Counted from the stretch's first letter, positions 18,027 to 27,428 are shown. The stretch: DNA of 49,649 nt from Proteobacteria bacterium CG1_02_64_396 (GCA_001872725.1 MNWR01000032.1:1-49649); one strand, 5' to 3'. Translations and numbers: made by a program. Notes: generated by a model not told the origin, from the letters alone.

Positions 18027-19396
18027 AACTGGCCTTGGCGGAACTTGCCGCCCTTATCAACCCCACAGCGCTTGCAACCGACGCCGCCACCCTGGAGGCC
18101 TACGGTTTCGATGCCACCCGTACCCGGGGCGAGGTCTTGGCGGTGGTATGGCCGGCAACAACCGCAGAGGTTGCCGCCCTCGTACAATGGGCCCGCCGTT
18201 ACCACACCCCGATCATCCCGCGCGGGCGGGGAACCGGCATGACCGGTGGCAGTGTGCCGATGACTCCATCTGTGGTGCTTTCTCTGGAGCGGATGACCGC
18301 CATCCACAGCCTCGACCTTTCCAATCGCTCGGTACGTGTCGAGCCGGGGGTCGTCAATGGCGACCTGCAGCAATTCCTGGCCCCCCACGGTTTCTTCTGG
18401 CCCCCAGACCCATCCTCCTCCCTCTATTGCAGCATCGGCGGCAACATTGCCGAGGGCTCGGGTGGCCCCAAGGCGGTCAAATACGGGGTCACCAAAGATT
18501 GGGTATTGGGACTGACCGCCGTGACCGGCAGCGGCGAGGTGATCCATACCGGAGCGGGGACCAGCAAGTCGGTGACCGGCTACGACCTGACCCGGCTGCT
18601 GGTGGGCTCGGAGGGGACGCTGGCCATCGTTACCGAGGCGATTCTCAAAATCGCCCCACAACCACAAACCAAGGCAACCATCCGGGCCATCTACCGGGGG
18701 GTCAAGGAGGCTGCTGAGGCGGTGGCCGCCATCATGAGCTCCCACATTACCCCATCGGCCCTTGAGTTCATCGACGCCGCCTCGTGTCGCGCCATCGAAA
18801 CCTTCAATCCGGTGGGGCTTCCGGACGGAGCGGGCGGCATGTTGATGATCGAGGTAGAGGGTAGCGTCGAAGGGGTGGCAACCGAGGCTGCCGAGGTGGA
18901 ACGGTTAGCGGCGGTCGAGGGGGTGATTTCGCTGCGCCGAGCCCAAAATGCCGCTGAAGCGGCCAGTTTATGGAAATCCCGCAAGGCGCTATCCCCCGCT
19001 TTACTGCGCATCAACCCCCAGAAAATCAACGAAGACATCGTGGTTCCCGTTGGTCGTCTGCCCGAGCTGGTGCAATGGCTGGAGGGGCAGTCCAAGGAAC
19101 AGAACATACCCATTGCCAATTTCGGTCACGCTGGTAACGGCAACATCCACGTCAACCTGATGGTCGATCCCGCCGACACCGCCATGATGGCCCGAGCTGA
19201 GCCCCTGCTCGACACGCTGTTTCACAAGGTGATCGAAATGGGGGGGTCGCTTTCGGGAGAGCACGGCATCGGTACGATGAAATCGGCTTGGTTGGGGCTA
19301 GAGGTCGATCCCGCCACCTTGGCGACCATGCAGGGGGTGCGCAAGGTGTTCGACCCCGACGGGATTCTCAACCCCGGCAAGATCTTCCCCGCCTGA
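18023..19396 (+). CDS. glcD: FAD-linked oxidase, glycolate oxidase GlcD-type subunit
   Basis: 457-residue flavoprotein of the FAD-binding type 4 (VAO/GlcD) family, oxidising a 2-hydroxy acid such as glycolate or D-lactate. The FAD domain shows [13 protein letters not shown], the [21 protein letters not shown] stretch and [17 protein letters not shown]. The C-terminal cap shows [14 protein letters not shown] and SGEHGIG, with conserved His residues for substrate and flavin. The start is GTG in a 4-nt overlap. GlcE and GlcF partners are not adjacent, so it may work as a single subunit (D-lactate or 2-hydroxyglutarate dehydrogenase-like) or pair with distant genes. The exact substrate is open. 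Confidence 0.9.
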   Translation: MKLALAELAALINPTALATDAATLEAYGFDATRTRGEVLAVVWPATTAEVAALVQWARRYHTPIIPRGRGTGMTGGSVPMTPSVVLSLERMTAIHSLDLSNRSVRVEPGVVNGDLQQFLAPHGFFWPPDPSSSLYCSIGGNIAEGSGGPKAVKYGVTKDWVLGLTAVTGSGEVIHTGAGTSKSVTGYDLTRLLVGSEGTLAIVTEAILKIAPQPQTKATIRAIYRGVKEAAEAVAAIMSSHITPSALEFIDAASCRAIETFNPVGLPDGAGGMLMIEVEGSVEGVATEAAEVERLAAVEGVISLRRAQNAAEAASLWKSRKALSPALLRINPQKINEDIVVPVGRLPELVQWLEGQSKEQNIPIANFGHAGNGNIHVNLMVDPADTAMMARAEPLLDTLFHKVIEMGGSLSGEHGIGTMKSAWLGLEVDPATLATMQGVRKVFDPDGILNPGKIFPA

Positions 19397-19421
19397 TTTT
19401 TCTACGCATCTGGAATGCCCT

Positions 19422-19694
19422 ATGAGCGACGCCCACACCCCCACCATGATCACCCTCGAAATCGAGGAGCATTACCGCCCTTTCGTCGAACTGATCGTGC
19501 AACAGATGCGGATCAACGACGACAAATACGGCCACAGCGATCCCAAACGGACCCTGCCGTACTTCATGGCAGTGTGTAACGAGCAGATGGGGAAGTTGTC
19601 GCTGGCAGCAGCCATGGGCAACCACGAAGAGGCCTTGGAACGCATCGGAAAAACCGCCGCCATTCTGGAGCCGGTCTTTAGGCGACTGAAATAA
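19422..19694 (+). CDS. Small helical protein resembling degenerate MazG-like pyrophosphohydrolases
   Basis: 90 residues, predicted all-helical and cytoplasmic. I recognise no exact family. The layout DDKYGH..., then NEQMGKLSLAAAMGNHEEALERIGKTAAIL, resembles small MazG-like/DUF550 proteins, whose pattern is xDxKWG followed by EExGE..A...G....A..E. Here the metal-binding EExxE is changed to EQxxK, so catalysis would be doubtful. It lies 25 nt after glcD in the same direction and ends just before a terminator, so it is the last gene of that operon. The MazG-like reading is inference from pattern only. Confidence 0.65.
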   Translation: MSDAHTPTMITLEIEEHYRPFVELIVQQMRINDDKYGHSDPKRTLPYFMAVCNEQMGKLSLAAAMGNHEEALERIGKTAAILEPVFRRLK

Positions 19695-19696
19695 AA

Positions 19697-19726
19697 AACC
19701 CCGGCGCCCACATGGGCGCCGGGGTT
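19697..19726 (-). terminator. Intrinsic terminator between convergent genes
   Basis: Perfect 14-bp arms AACCCCGGCGCCCA (19697-19710) and TGGGCGCCGGGGTT (19713-19726) with a CA loop. On the minus strand the stem is followed directly by TTTTTTAT, so it best serves the bacteriohemerythrin gene. On the plus strand no clean T-run follows, though the stem begins 2 nt after the stop of the small helical-protein gene. Confidence 0.88.
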
Positions 19727-19755
19727 CTCAAAAAAAACGCTCGCCTGTTTTGCGG

Positions 19756-20160
19756 TTATTTCTTCTTTTGCAGGTGCTCCCCGACGCGACGATCTTCGAT
19801 CCCCACGTGTTTGACCAACCACTCCACCACCACTTTGTTGGTATTGCGCATCAAGGTCAGGCCGGGCCCTTTGGCTTCGAACTCTTCCTTGATCTTGGTG
19901 AACTCACCCAAAAAGGCCCGGTGAAGCTCCTGGTGCGCCGCGATGCCGGGATAAGCCGACTTCTTCATCAGCTCCTCCTCGGCCTTGAAGTGCTTGACCA
20001 CATAATCGCCCAGAAAATCGATCAGATCCCCAAGCTGCTCTTTGTGGGGCATGCCACCGCTCAAATCGAAGACCTTGTTCACACGATCGAACAATTCGGC
20101 GTGCTGGTGATCGATCGCATCGACTCCAGTGGAAAGGACGCTCATCAGGTCGAGTTTCAT
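19756..20160 (-). CDS. Bacteriohemerythrin
   Basis: 134-residue single-domain hemerythrin, a non-heme diiron protein that binds oxygen reversibly. All expected ligands are present: His20 (DHQHAEL), His57 and Glu61 (KHFKAEE), His76 and His80 (HQELH), His118 and Asp123 (HVGIED). It is cytoplasmic, with no signal peptide. The start is the ATG at 20160 with a GAGG-type site upstream. A longer in-frame reading to 20409 has no hemerythrin homology and overlaps hypF, so it is rejected. It may store or sense oxygen, which would fit a microaerophilic life. It is convergent with the glcD operon. Confidence 0.92.
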   Translation of the reverse strand: MKLDLMSVLSTGVDAIDHQHAELFDRVNKVFDLSGGMPHKEQLGDLIDFLGDYVVKHFKAEEELMKKSAYPGIAAHQELHRAFLGEFTKIKEEFEAKGPGLTLMRNTNKVVVEWLVKHVGIEDRRVGEHLQKKK

Positions 20161-20384
20161 GCAGGAGACCTCGTAGGTGTAAACAAAACCGGCCCCGTGG
20201 GTCCGGCGATACCAGTCACCCCCCGCATGGGTGAACCGATCATCAAGGACATGCAACGTCAGCGGATGTATTCGACATGCCCTGTATATCCACAGATCCA
20301 TCACCCAAACGCGAACCGCTACGTCAACATGACGAGATGTTAACCCGCCCCCCGCCGCGAATCCAAGGTCAAGTATGCATTGTT
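20161..20384. other. Intergenic region upstream of bacteriohemerythrin
   Basis: A 224-bp gap between hypF (upstream, same strand) and the hemerythrin gene. It is lower in coding character, and I see no gene or clear hairpin. It probably contains the hemerythrin promoter. Confidence 0.3.
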
Positions 20385-22733
20385 TTACTGTTTCATGACT
20401 GCAATCCACACCTGACCTGCGGAGATACCCCCATCCCCACCTGGAATAATGCTGGCATTGGTTACGGATAGACCATGGAGCTCAAGTTGCATGCGCACGG
20501 CGTCGGTCAGCAGTCGATTATTCCAACACCCCCCACCCAGGATTACATCGGTCACATTTTCAGGTTTTGCGGCCTGAAGAACCCATTGAGAGATCCCTTT
20601 TGCGAGCCCTGCGTGGAATCCCACCGCCGCATCGGCCACACCCAGGCCACCCTGCTGACCCCTCAACACCCCCAGTAACAGGGGGGTGGGATCGAGCACC
20701 CCACAGGTGATGTCACAGGGTGGGAAATCCCCCGCGACCCCGTGCCGCGCCGCCCCCTCCAGCAGCATTGGTGCCTGCCCCTCGTAGCGATTGTCGACAT
20801 CCCCAAGGATCAACGCCGCAGCGGCATCGAACAACCGTCCACACGAGGTGGTGGTGGCTGTTTCCTTGCCCGCCAATAGCCGCTGTACCAGGGGTTCGAG
20901 CAAGGGACGATTTGCGAAGCGCCGCTTGAGCTCGGGCAACGCCCCATCTCCCAACGCTTGGACCAGCCACGCCACCACCATCCGCCAAGGCTCCTTGGCT
21001 GCCCGATCCCCCCCCGGAAGCGCCACGGGGCGCAGATGACCGACCCGGCGCATCGATCCATCCCCATCGACCCGCAACAGCTCGCCACCCCAGGGTTGGT
21101 CATCCTCGCCCCAGCCGAAGCCGTCGAGTGCCACCCCGAGCACCGGACCCTGAAGACCCCGTTCGGCCATGACGGCGGCAATGTGGGCATGGTGATGCTG
21201 CACTCGAATCAGGGGCAAACCGTGGCGGGCAGCAAAAACCTCAGCCAGCCGGGTGGAACGAAAATCGGGATGGAGATCGCAGGCGACCCATTGGGGATGC
21301 AGGTCAAGCACATGCAGCAGGTGCGTGAGCGACTCCTCGGCAAAGGCGACGGTAGCCCCGTTGTCGAGATCGCCGATGTGCTGTGACAGGAAGATCTCGC
21401 CCCCCCGGCTGAAGGCCAAGGTGTTTTTCAGATCGCCTCCGAAGGCGACGCCGTCGCTCCCCCCCTCCAACCGCGCCACCGGTCTGGGAACGAACCCTCG
21501 CGCCCGGCGCAGAAACACCGGCGCCCGCCCCCCCAACACCACCGAGTCATCGGCCCGGATGACGATGTCGCGGTCGTGCAGCAGGGTGGCGTCAGCGATG
21601 CCGCCCAGGCGAGCCAGCGCCTCTGCGTTGCCGGTCACCAGCGGCTCCCCCCCCGGATTGGCCGAGGTCGCCACCAGCAATATTTCGCAAGGTCGCTCAA
21701 GCCAATCCCACCCGCTCGGCTCCCCCGCCAAGGCATGGAACAACAGAAAGTGAATGGGGGTATAGGGAAGCAGCGCCCCGATCCCCACCCCTCCGGGGGA
21801 GACCTGCTCCATCCACGGCTCTTGCTTGGCCGGATCGACCACCACAATGGGCCGTTCCACCCCCTCCAGCAGGGTTTGGCTGGCGGGATCGACGTTCAGC
21901 CAGCGGCGTAGCGAGGGCAGATTCAACCCCATCACCGCCAGTGGCTTGGCCTCCCGCTGTTTGCGGGCTCGAAGCCGGGCCACCGCCTCGGGGTTCAAGG
22001 CATCGACCAGCAGGTGGAAGCCCCCCAACCCCTTTACCGCCACGATCTTGCCCTGACGTAGCAAACCCGCCGCCTCAACAAAACAATCGCCCGGCAGCGG
22101 TTGTCCGGTTTCGTCGAGCAATCGAGCCATGGGACCGCATTCGGGGCAGGCGACCGGCTCGGCGTGGAAGCGGCGGTCGAGGGGATCGGTGTACTCGGCG
22201 GCGCAGGCGTGGCACAGCGGGAAGGAGGCCATGCTGGTGTTGGCCCGGTCGTAGGGGATCTGGCGGGTGATGGTGTAACGGGGGCCGCAGTGGGTGCAGG
22301 TGATCAGGGGATAAAGGTAGCGGCGATCGGTGGGATCGAAGAGCTCGCGCAGGCAATCGGGGCACAGCGCCGTGTCGATGCCGATTCGGGTTGTGACCTC
22401 GCCCCCCTGGCTCTGCCCGATGACGAACCCGGTCGCACCCACCGGCGGGATTTCACGGCGCTGGAACTGCTCGATCCGGGCGTTCTTGGGGGGCTGGGAT
22501 TGCAGCCGGGTTTCGAAATCGGCCAGCCGCTCCCGCCCCCCCTCGACCTCGATCACCACCCCCCCCGCCGTATTGACCACCCAACCGGCCAGCCCCAGAT
22601 CGAGCGCCAACCGATAGACGAAGGGACGAAAACCGACCCCCTGGACCTCGCCCCCCACCTGCAAACGCAGGCGGAGGGTCTCGGGCGCGGCAGTTTTCAG
22701 AGGGTCACCTTGACCCGTTCGGACTCGATCCAC
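20385..22733 (-). CDS. hypF: [NiFe]-hydrogenase maturation carbamoyltransferase HypF
   Basis: 782 residues, full length. It makes the carbamoyl group that becomes the cyanide ligand of the [NiFe] centre and transfers it to HypE. Domains in order: acylphosphatase ([16 protein letters not shown], about 28-43), a double zinc finger (CPDCLREL ... CTHCGP and CHACAAEY ... CPECGP), a YrdC-like domain ([35 protein letters not shown]), and a Kae1-like domain ([28 protein letters not shown]). The start is GTG at 22733, overlapping the end of hypB by 37 nt. HypA, C, D and E and the hydrogenase are not in this window. Confidence 0.95.
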   Translation of the reverse strand: MDRVRTGQGDPLKTAAPETLRLRLQVGGEVQGVGFRPFVYRLALDLGLAGWVVNTAGGVVIEVEGGRERLADFETRLQSQPPKNARIEQFQRREIPPVGATGFVIGQSQGGEVTTRIGIDTALCPDCLRELFDPTDRRYLYPLITCTHCGPRYTITRQIPYDRANTSMASFPLCHACAAEYTDPLDRRFHAEPVACPECGPMARLLDETGQPLPGDCFVEAAGLLRQGKIVAVKGLGGFHLLVDALNPEAVARLRARKQREAKPLAVMGLNLPSLRRWLNVDPASQTLLEGVERPIVVVDPAKQEPWMEQVSPGGVGIGALLPYTPIHFLLFHALAGEPSGWDWLERPCEILLVATSANPGGEPLVTGNAEALARLGGIADATLLHDRDIVIRADDSVVLGGRAPVFLRRARGFVPRPVARLEGGSDGVAFGGDLKNTLAFSRGGEIFLSQHIGDLDNGATVAFAEESLTHLLHVLDLHPQWVACDLHPDFRSTRLAEVFAARHGLPLIRVQHHHAHIAAVMAERGLQGPVLGVALDGFGWGEDDQPWGGELLRVDGDGSMRRVGHLRPVALPGGDRAAKEPWRMVVAWLVQALGDGALPELKRRFANRPLLEPLVQRLLAGKETATTTSCGRLFDAAAALILGDVDNRYEGQAPMLLEGAARHGVAGDFPPCDITCGVLDPTPLLLGVLRGQQGGLGVADAAVGFHAGLAKGISQWVLQAAKPENVTDVILGGGCWNNRLLTDAVRMQLELHGLSVTNASIIPGGDGGISAGQVWIAVMKQ

Positions 22734-23677
22734 TCGTACCAGGCCGCCATCCCCTCGCCGCTGGTCGCCGAAACCTGAAGGACCTCTAGGCCGGGGTTGA
22801 CCTTGCGCGCGTTGGCGATGGCGAGATCGACGTCGAATTGCAGGTAGGGGAGCAGATCGACCTTGTTGAGCAGCATCAGGGAGGCGGCGTGGAACATGTC
22901 GGGGTACTTGAGCGGTTTGTCCTCACCCTCGGTGACCGAGAGGATCACCACCTTGTGGTGCTCACCCAGATCGAATCCGGCGGGGCAGACCAGGTTGCCG
23001 ACGTTCTCGATCATCAGCACCCCCCCGTGGGGGAGTTCAAGCTGGGGGTAGGCGCGGCCGACCATGTGGGCATCGAGATGGCACCCCTTGCCGGTGTTGA
23101 CCTGCACGGCACGGGCTCCGGTGGCGCGGATGCGCTGCGCATCGTTGGCGGTCTGTTGATCCCCCTCGATCACCGCCAGGGTCAAGCGTTCGCGCAGGTC
23201 GTTCAGGGTGCGGGTGAGCAGCGTCGTTTTGCCCGAGCCGGGGCTGGAAACCAGATTGAGCGCCAGAATCTCGGCGGCCGCGAAGATCGCCCGGTTGTGG
23301 GCTGCCAAATGGTTGTTCTTGCCAAGGATGTCTTGCTCGATCTGCACCATGCGCGATTGCGTCATCCCCGGCGCATGGGCCCCCGCCGCCCCATGGCCGT
23401 AGTGGTGGTCGCCGTGGGCATCGATATGCAGTGGATCGTCGTGGTGATGGTGGTGATGTTCATGGCCATGATCGTGCGGGTGGCCATGACTGTGGTCGTG
23501 GGGATGTTCGTGGTCGTGGTGGTGCCCTTCGTCGCCGGGAGCATGATGGTGATGTTCGCTCTGGCCGTGACGGTGCTCGTGGTAGAACACTTTGCCGTCG
23601 GGGCCGACATGGGCGTGCCGCCCCTGCTCCCCCTCGATGTGAACCTCGCCTTCGCTGCAACCGCAGGTCGTACACAT
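22697..23677 (-). CDS. hypB: Hydrogenase nickel incorporation GTPase HypB with His-rich metal-storage segment
   Basis: 326 residues. It is a GTPase that delivers nickel to the [NiFe]-hydrogenase large subunit. The N-terminus has the high-affinity Ni site CTTCGC (2-7). A strongly His/Asp-rich stretch follows (about 35-95), with more than 30 His, which stores nickel or other metal as in Bradyrhizobium HypB. The GTPase domain has the P-loop [17 protein letters not shown], a [11 protein letters not shown] metal site, [16 protein letters not shown] and NKVDL. GGAGGTGAT precedes the ATG. It is followed by the overlapping hypF. Confidence 0.96.
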   Translation of the reverse strand: MCTTCGCSEGEVHIEGEQGRHAHVGPDGKVFYHEHRHGQSEHHHHAPGDEGHHHDHEHPHDHSHGHPHDHGHEHHHHHHDDPLHIDAHGDHHYGHGAAGAHAPGMTQSRMVQIEQDILGKNNHLAAHNRAIFAAAEILALNLVSSPGSGKTTLLTRTLNDLRERLTLAVIEGDQQTANDAQRIRATGARAVQVNTGKGCHLDAHMVGRAYPQLELPHGGVLMIENVGNLVCPAGFDLGEHHKVVILSVTEGEDKPLKYPDMFHAASLMLLNKVDLLPYLQFDVDLAIANARKVNPGLEVLQVSATSGEGMAAWYEWIESERVKVTL

Positions 23678-23800
23678 ATCACCTCCAACCGGTAATGGAT
23701 TCCCCTGCCTTCATCATCGCCACGACACTAGGGATGGCAAGGAGGGGGTGACGCCTGTTTCGAAAATGGAAGGGACCGTCAAGGAAAGCGCCGCTGGAAC

Positions 23801-23825
23801 GGTGGATCAGCGCAGTGCATCCACC
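23801..23825. repeat. Short palindromic repeat (degenerate copy)
   Basis: GGTGGATCAGCGCAGTGCATCCACC forms a hairpin with GGTGGAT/ATCCACC ends. It is a diverged single arm of the larger repeat at 28595-28669. It lies just downstream of the lipoprotein gene at 23842. Confidence 0.6.
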
Positions 23826-23841
23826 TCGTTGAGCAACAGCC

Positions 23842-24915
23842 CTACCCCCCCACCCGCACCACCCGGAATCCGATCAAATTGCTCACCCCCTCCTCCCCCC
23901 CGACGATCCTGGCAGCGGCGCGCAGGCTCATAGGAAAATCAAACCAAGAGCCCCCCTTGACCACCCGTCCGGCGCCCCCGACCTCCCAAGGGGTGTCGTC
24001 GCTTGGCGCACCCTTGTAGCCCCTGTGGAAGAGATCGGCGCACCACTCGGCGGCGTTGCCCGCCATGTCGTAGAGCCCCAGCGGATTGGGGGGGAAGCTG
24101 CCGACCGGCAGGGTTTGACGTGGCCCCTCGGATCCATGATTGGCCTGCCCCTCTTGCATCGCCGCTCCCCAGTAGTAGGGGGTGGTTGTCCCGCCCCGGT
24201 AGGCGTATTCCCACTGCGCTTCGCTGGGCAACCGGTAGTCGTGGCCGGTGACGTCGCTCAGCCACTGAGCGTAGGCGGTCGCCTCGACCCAACTGACGTT
24301 GACCACCGGGCGCATCCCCCGTCCCCACCCCTCGTCGGCGGGGGGGTGGCGGCCGGTTGCGGCGCAAAAAAGGTCGTATTGGGCAAAGGTGGTTTCGTGT
24401 TTCGCCATGGCAAACGGGGCGACCGTCACCGTGTGGGCGGGGGCCTCGTAACGGGTATGGCCGAGCTCGCTCTCCTGGCTGCCCATGACGAAGCGACCGC
24501 CGGGGATGGCGACCATGTCGGCCTCAATGGTCTGAATCTCGGCGGCATGCTCGCTGGCCCACCCCTGGGCCGCCTCGCGCCGGGCGCGCGCCTGTTGCTC
24601 CAACCTGGCGGTCCGCCGGGCCGAGGGCGACGTGCGGGTTGTCACGATGGTCATATTGGTTTGACCCGCCGAGATCGTCACCGTCTGCCCCCCCTCGTAG
24701 CGCCATTCCCCGTCGTCGCTCTCCCCCTCGACCACCAACTTGTGTTGCCCGGCAGACAGGGTCAGCAGGATCGGGGTTTTGCCGATGGCTCCCTGCCGCG
24801 TCCCATCGACCGACAAGGTCAACCCCTCCCGGTCACTCGCGACCTGGAGCTTGCCCTCGGAGGGGGCGCATGCGGTGAGTAGGCTTAACAGCAGCATGAA
24901 GATCCAGCTTTTCAT
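23842..24915 (-). CDS. Lipoprotein with PEGA-like domain and formylglycine-generating-enzyme (SUMF1) domain
   Basis: 357 residues. The signal peptide ends in lipobox LLTAC (Cys16), so it is probably anchored to a membrane in the periplasm. Residues about 22-93 look like a PEGA beta domain (LTLSVDGTRQG ... GQHKLVVEG). An Arg/Ala-rich helical linker follows, and then a C-terminal FGE-sulfatase/SUMF1 domain: MVAIPGGRFVMGS, HTVTVAPFAMAKHETTFAQYD, YRLPSEAQWEYAYRGG, YDMAGNAAEWCADL, VVKGGSWFD and GFRVVRVG. True FGEs convert a sulfatase Cys to formylglycine, but most such bacterial proteins are of unknown role and no sulfatase is nearby. Catalysis is not assured. Confidence 0.86.
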   Translation of the reverse strand: MKSWIFMLLLSLLTACAPSEGKLQVASDREGLTLSVDGTRQGAIGKTPILLTLSAGQHKLVVEGESDDGEWRYEGGQTVTISAGQTNMTIVTTRTSPSARRTARLEQQARARREAAQGWASEHAAEIQTIEADMVAIPGGRFVMGSQESELGHTRYEAPAHTVTVAPFAMAKHETTFAQYDLFCAATGRHPPADEGWGRGMRPVVNVSWVEATAYAQWLSDVTGHDYRLPSEAQWEYAYRGGTTTPYYWGAAMQEGQANHGSEGPRQTLPVGSFPPNPLGLYDMAGNAAEWCADLFHRGYKGAPSDDTPWEVGGAGRVVKGGSWFDFPMSLRAAARIVGGEEGVSNLIGFRVVRVGG

Positions 24916-24963
24916 GGTCTTCTCTCGGCTTTCATGGATTCATGAACCAGGGTTTCGGGTGGG

Positions 24964-24991
24964 TTCCGGGTTCGGCTTCGCCGCCCCGGAA
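24964..24991. repeat. REP-like hairpin in the divergent lipoprotein/ampG gap
   Basis: TTCCGG (24964-24969) pairs with CCGGAA (24986-24991), and inside it CGGC pairs with GCCG around a TTC loop. This is the shape of a repetitive extragenic palindrome. It is 69 bp before ampG, in a 144-bp gap that must also hold two divergent promoters. Confidence 0.5.
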
Positions 24992-25059
24992 TGACGCGGC
25001 TAAATGGGTAGTTCCAGCACGATGTTAGTCAAACCGCCCGCCCCTGCTACCATCGCCCC

Positions 25060-26436
25060 ATGACCCCACCCTCGACCCTGCAACGCTGGCTTGACGCAGC
25101 CGCCGTCTACACCGACCGGCGGGTGCTGGCGATCCTCTTTCTCGGCTTTTCCAGCGGCCTGCCGCTGGCGCTGACCGGCCAAACCCTCTCGATCTGGCTG
25201 ACCGAGTCGGGGGTCGACAAGACCACCATCGGCCTCTTCGCCCTGGTCGGCATCCCCTACACCTTCAAATTCCTCTGGGCCCCCCTGATCGACCGGGTGC
25301 ATCTGCCCTGGCTGACCCGTCGCCTCGGACGGCGGCGCGGCTGGTTGATCGCCACCCAGCTCACCCTGATGGGGGCGGTGGTCGGGCTGGGCGCAACATC
25401 GCCCCAGATCGACCCCTGGTGGACCGCCCTGATCGCCTTTGTCGTCGCCTTTTGCTCGGCCAGCCAAGACATCGTCATCGACGCCTACCGGGTTGAGATT
25501 CTGCGCGACGAACAGCAGGGGGCGGGGGCGGCCAATATCGTTATGGGGTATCGACTGGGGATGCTCGCCTCGGGGGCGGGGGGGCTGTATTTGGCGACCT
25601 ACGTCGGCTGGATGGCGACCTACGGCGTCATGGCCGCCCTGGTGCTGATCGGTATGGCGACCGTGCTGCTCAATCCCGAGCCGAGCAAGACGGCAACCCC
25701 CGAATCGTTGGCAAGCGAGGCGCAGATCGAGGTTTGGCTGGAGGCCCGACCTCATCTGCGCGGACAAACCGCCCGCGCCTTAAGCTGGATCTACGGCGCC
25801 GTCGTCGCCCCCTTTGCCGACTTCATGAGCCGCAAGGGGTGGTGGCTGATCCTGCTCTTCATTCTGCTCTACAAATTCGGCGACGCCATTGCCGGGGTGA
25901 TGAGCAACCCCTTCTACATCGAGATGGGGTTTTCGAAGATCGAAATCGCCAATATTTCGAAGGTCTTCGGGCTGTGGGCGACCATCGTCGGGGGGGTGAT
26001 CGGCGGGGTGATCGTCACCCGGCTGGGGATCATGAAAAGCCTGCTGATCTGCGGCCTGTTGCAGATGGTATCGAACCTGATGTTCGTGCTGCTGGCCCAG
26101 GCAGGGCACTCGATCCCGATGCTGATCGCCACCATCGCGGTGGAAAACCTGAGCGGCGGCATGGGGACCGCCGCCTTCGTCGCCTACCTCTCGGCGCTGT
26201 GCAACGTCGCCTACACCGCCACCCAGTATGCTTTGCTTTCATCCTTCATGGCCTTCGGGCGCACGGTGCTGTCGTCCTCGGGGGGCTGGATCGCCGATCA
26301 CGTCAGCTGGGTGAGCTTCTTTTTGCTCTCCACCGCTGCCGCCCTACCGGGGCTGCTTTTGTTGCTGTGGATGGCCAAGCGCTACCCGATTCACCCCCAA
26401 GCCAGGCAACCGGTCGCGGTCGATCCTTTTTCTTAA
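25060..26436 (+). CDS. ampG: AmpG-family muropeptide permease (MFS)
   Basis: 458-residue inner-membrane major facilitator, 12-14 transmembrane helices. It imports anhydro-muropeptides released by lytic transglycosylases for cell-wall recycling. The AmpG pattern is clear: ILFLGFSSGLPLALTGQTLSIWLTE near the N-terminus, YTFKFLWAPLIDR, RRLGRRRGWL, and SASQDIVIDAYRVEIL. A slightly polar N-terminal tail precedes the first helix. The ATG at 25060 has no strong ribosome site before it. MltD and NagZ of the same pathway are also in the window but in other operons. Confidence 0.93.
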   Translation: MTPPSTLQRWLDAAAVYTDRRVLAILFLGFSSGLPLALTGQTLSIWLTESGVDKTTIGLFALVGIPYTFKFLWAPLIDRVHLPWLTRRLGRRRGWLIATQLTLMGAVVGLGATSPQIDPWWTALIAFVVAFCSASQDIVIDAYRVEILRDEQQGAGAANIVMGYRLGMLASGAGGLYLATYVGWMATYGVMAALVLIGMATVLLNPEPSKTATPESLASEAQIEVWLEARPHLRGQTARALSWIYGAVVAPFADFMSRKGWWLILLFILLYKFGDAIAGVMSNPFYIEMGFSKIEIANISKVFGLWATIVGGVIGGVIVTRLGIMKSLLICGLLQMVSNLMFVLLAQAGHSIPMLIATIAVENLSGGMGTAAFVAYLSALCNVAYTATQYALLSSFMAFGRTVLSSSGGWIADHVSWVSFFLLSTAAALPGLLLLLWMAKRYPIHPQARQPVAVDPFS

Positions 26437-26445
26437 GATTGATAA

Positions 26446-26560
26446 GGAACGCGCCGGAGCATCGCCCGTCCCAAGAGACACCACCAGCCGCAATGGTTGG
26501 GCCAAGCGTTCCCCGGGGGATGCAGCCGGTCCCCCTGCCCGTTCCACGGAGGAGACTGTC
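26446..26560 (+). promoter_or_regulatory. Structured leader upstream of sodB
   Basis: The 124-bp gap before sodB has a distant pair GGAACG (26446-26451) / CGTTCC (around 26506-26511) and a local hairpin GGGGGA (26515-26520) / TCCCCC (26530-26535) with a 9-nt loop. GGAGGAG precedes the ATG. A regulatory role is only a suggestion. Confidence 0.35.
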
Positions 26561-27154
26561 ATGGCCATTCAGCTTCCCGATCTTCCTTACGCTCCAACCG
26601 CATTGGAGCCCTACATCACGGCCCACACCCTGGGCTTCCACCACGGAAAACACCATGGCGCCTACGTCGCCAACGTCAATAAGATGATCGAAGGGACCCA
26701 TCTGGCTGGCGCCAACCTCGAAACCATCATCCAACATTCCGCCGCCGATCCCGCCAAGGCGGGGCTGTTCAACAACGCCGCCCAGGTGTGGAACCACACC
26801 TTCTATTGGCGCAGCATGAAACCGGGGGGGGGCGGCCAGCCGAACGGCAAGGTGCTGGAGGCCTTGACCGGTGCCTTCGGCAGTTATGAGGGGTTTGTGG
26901 ATGCTTTCAAAACTGCCGGAGCGACCCAATTTGGCAGCGGCTGGGCTTGGCTGGTCGACAAGGGGGGCAAGTTGGATGTGATGAAAACCGCCAACGCCGA
27001 CACCCCCATGATCCACGGCGCCAAGGCGCTGCTCACCGTCGATGTCTGGGAGCACGCCTATTACCTCGATTACCAAAACCGCCGCCCCGATTACCTGAAG
27101 GACTTTGTCGAACGTCTGATCGACTGGGATTTCGTGGCAGGGAATTTGGGATAA
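26561..27154 (+). CDS. sodB: Iron superoxide dismutase
   Basis: 197 residues. It converts superoxide to oxygen and hydrogen peroxide in the cytoplasm. Metal ligands are His27 (FHHGKHHGAYV), His79 (VWNHTFYW), Asp161 and His165 (DVWEHAYYLDY). Gln75 in NNAAQVWNHTFYW is the position used by Fe-type enzymes, so iron rather than manganese is expected. Full length, with a strong GGAGGAG ribosome site 8 nt before the ATG. It stands alone between ampG and the NAD genes. Confidence 0.97.
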   Translation: MAIQLPDLPYAPTALEPYITAHTLGFHHGKHHGAYVANVNKMIEGTHLAGANLETIIQHSAADPAKAGLFNNAAQVWNHTFYWRSMKPGGGGQPNGKVLEALTGAFGSYEGFVDAFKTAGATQFGSGWAWLVDKGGKLDVMKTANADTPMIHGAKALLTVDVWEHAYYLDYQNRRPDYLKDFVERLIDWDFVAGNLG

Positions 27155-27229
27155 CGACAAGATCAAAGGCGACTCTCGGCAACTGCTCCTGCGTTGCGCT
27201 ACCTCCGGCATCCATGCCGTCGACGCAAA

Positions 27230-27308
27230 AGCCGCGAAGGTGCTAAGAACGGCAAAAAATCGAAGCCGCGCTTGCAGGTGTTCTTGGTTTTTTTGCGGCC
27301 TCGCGGCT
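27230..27308. repeat. Inverted repeat in the sodB-nadM gap
   Basis: AAGCCGCGA (about 27230-27238) pairs with TCGCGGCTT (about 27301-27309) across some 62 nt of low-complexity A/T-rich sequence. The gap 27155-27359 also has a stretch resembling dispersed intergenic repeats (CTGCGTTGCGCTACCTCCGG, from about 27190). No gene is supported here. Confidence 0.4.
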
Positions 27309-27359
27309 TTGCGTGAGCCAGATTTTGGGTTTTTTGTGCGATTGCTCTAAGCTCCGCCC

Positions 27360-27428
27360 CTCGCCGGATAGACCGGCGAGCTACATTCAGCGGGCCTCGT
27401 GCCCCCATGGTTCAAGGGGATTCCTGCC
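27360..27428 (+). promoter_or_regulatory. Structured leader of nadM, matching the nadV leader (candidate RNA regulatory element)
   Basis: Three adjacent hairpins lie directly before the start codon. Hairpin 1 is CTCGCCGG-ATAGA-CCGGCGAG (27360-27380). Hairpin 2 is GGGC-CTCGT-GCCC (27392-27404). Hairpin 3 is AGG-GGATT-CCT (27415-27425), 3 nt before the ATG, and holds GGGGATTCC, the only Shine-Dalgarno-like purines. CCCCC (27402-27406) could pair instead with GGGG (27416-27419), giving a possible on/off switch. The leader at 28687-28754 has the same plan with different stem bases. Confidence 0.6.

Noticed and set aside
20161-20409. N-terminal extension of the bacteriohemerythrin to 20409
   Set aside because: It would overlap hypF by 25 nt and adds residues without family similarity; the ATG at 20160 gives the standard length.
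23348-23600. Tandem repeats or CRISPR in the CAT/GTG-rich stretch
   Set aside because: It is codon repetition for His and Asp in HypB, without regular repeat-spacer units.
22838-23695. Open frame antisense to hypB with membrane-like Val/Met stretches
   Set aside because: The hydrophobic runs are only the complement of the His-rich HypB codons.
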